Assembly: GCA_964460655.1 (NCBI GenBank) | Contig: CAYWSH010000186.1 | Coordinates: 1 to 7,169 of the forward strand | DNA from: CAVUAF01 sp964460655 | Lineage (GTDB): Bacteria > Acidobacteriota > Terriglobia > Terriglobales > Acidobacteriaceae | Direction: 5' to 3' | DNA: 7,169 bases | Part shown: positions 6,934 to 7,169 of the stretch, one piece after another | Layout of the letters: each line of letters opens with the position of its first letter | Position numbering within the stretch: position 1 is the first letter of the stretch | Translations under genes and position numbers: made by a program | Notes under the pieces: generated by a model | Databases searched by the model: none | What the model saw: only the letters and a program-made list of their open reading frames with translations | Told to the model about the DNA's origin: nothing

Positions 6934-6986
6934 CGCTAACTCATTTGTTTGACGGATTTTCCGCTAAGTCCTTTAGATTGGACGGA
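6934..6986. repeat. Imperfect direct repeat, two units of about 23-25 nt
   Basis: Unit one (6934-6956) and unit two (6962-6986) both begin CGCTAA, continue TC.TTT, and end GACGGA, with a two-base length difference in the middle. The units are separated by 5 nt and are followed at once by the G-rich run. I infer a degenerate tandem repeat, possibly part of a dispersed intergenic element. Confidence 0.5.
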
Positions 6987-7008
6987 CCCTCTATAGGGGG
7001 GAGGGGGG
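6987..7008 (+). other. G6-A-G6 run with a preceding complementary CCCTC
   Basis: Two runs of six G (6996-7001 and 7003-7008) are separated by a single A. CCCT (6987-6990) can pair with AGGG (6995-6998), or CCCTC (6987-6991) with GAGGG (7001-7005). The strand is strongly G-skewed here. A G-quadruplex inside one molecule would need loops of almost zero length, so it is not the obvious reading. Confidence 0.6.
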
Positions 7009-7011
7009 TAC

Positions 7012-7080
7012 GGCAGATCGCGCATCTGTCAGAGCTGCAATGCATTAAGCGTGCGAAACCGACGATTTGCTGCACGTAAT
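7012..7080 (+). other. Two adjacent potential hairpins
   Basis: The first pairs GGCAGAT (7012-7018) with ATCTGTC (7024-7030) around a 5-nt loop, with one G-T wobble. The second pairs ATTA (7044-7047) plus CGTGC (7050-7054) with GCACG (7072-7076) plus TAAT (7077-7080), giving nine pairs with a two-base bulge and a 17-nt loop. Neither is followed by a T run. They could belong to a small RNA or a leader of a gene beyond the window, but no known RNA family is recognised. Confidence 0.3.
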
Positions 7081-7169
7081 CGCTATTCCGGCCAAAGGGC
7101 TTTTCGGAGGGCGCGTTTTCTGCTATTTTGCTAAGAGTTTTGAGGACAGCGCCGGCTTGTCAGACGTTC

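Larger units (their letters stand above)
6837..7169. other. Noncoding 3' region without a supported gene
   Basis: I find no reading frame here with coding character; the frame open to 6927 is the tail of an out-of-frame shadow of the preceding gene. By hand count 6841-6960 is 51/120 GC (about 43%) and 6961-7080 is 66/120 (55%), both below the permease genes. The region holds a promoter-like sequence, an imperfect direct repeat, a G6-A-G6 run and two hairpins, listed separately. No clear intrinsic terminator is seen for the upstream gene. The last 85 nt show nothing recognisable beyond T-rich stretches. Confidence 0.7.

Noticed and set aside
7088..7104. GCC-AAAG-GGC followed by TTTT considered as an intrinsic terminator.
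   Set aside because: The stem is only three pairs plus a wobble, too weak to call.
1..7169. CRISPR array, tRNA, rRNA, insertion sequence, toxin-antitoxin or phage defence genes.
   Set aside because: No regularly spaced repeats, no cloverleaf or rRNA-like sequence, no transposase motifs, and no nuclease or toxin signatures are visible in the four supported genes or the spacers.

Overview
The window is GC-rich and carries a cassette typical of Acidobacteriota: a small PadR-type regulator followed by two very large MacB/FtsX-type permeases of the ADOP kind (acidobacterial duplicated orphan permease). All four recognisable genes are on the plus strand. The assignment to Acidobacteriota rests on this gene pairing and on recognition of the families, not on a marker gene.

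Layout: 38-388 is the PadR regulator, with a near-perfect inverted repeat over its ribosome binding site. The first ADOP permease (391-3162, 923 aa) starts 2 nt after the PadR stop. The second (3174-5846, 890 aa) starts 11 nt after the first ends. Each has a strong Shine-Dalgarno sequence, so the three genes look like one operon. The likely logic is that PadR represses its own operon until it meets a ligand or stress. The permeases then sit in the inner membrane as ready-made pseudodimers, because each chain has two MacB-like halves and eight predicted membrane segments. No ATP-binding subunit, MacA-like adaptor or outer-membrane channel is encoded here. The coupling motifs of the permeases are intact, so any ATPase would have to act in trans.

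From about 5850 the composition changes: sampled lines fall from about 65% GC in the permeases to about 52-53%. A 311-aa protein of unknown function follows (5901-6836). It has a proline-rich basic N terminus, one membrane helix, a coiled coil and a C-terminal, probably beta-rich domain. Its last codons contain a perfect 11-bp inverted repeat.

The final 333 bases (6837-7169) hold no gene that I can support. They contain a weak promoter-like sequence, an imperfect direct repeat, a G6-A-G6 run and two imperfect hairpins. I cannot assign a function to them. I see no clear new defence or mobile system. The parts most worth a second look are the inverted repeat over the PadR leader, the inverted repeat at the end of the hypothetical gene, and the repeat-rich 3' noncoding region.
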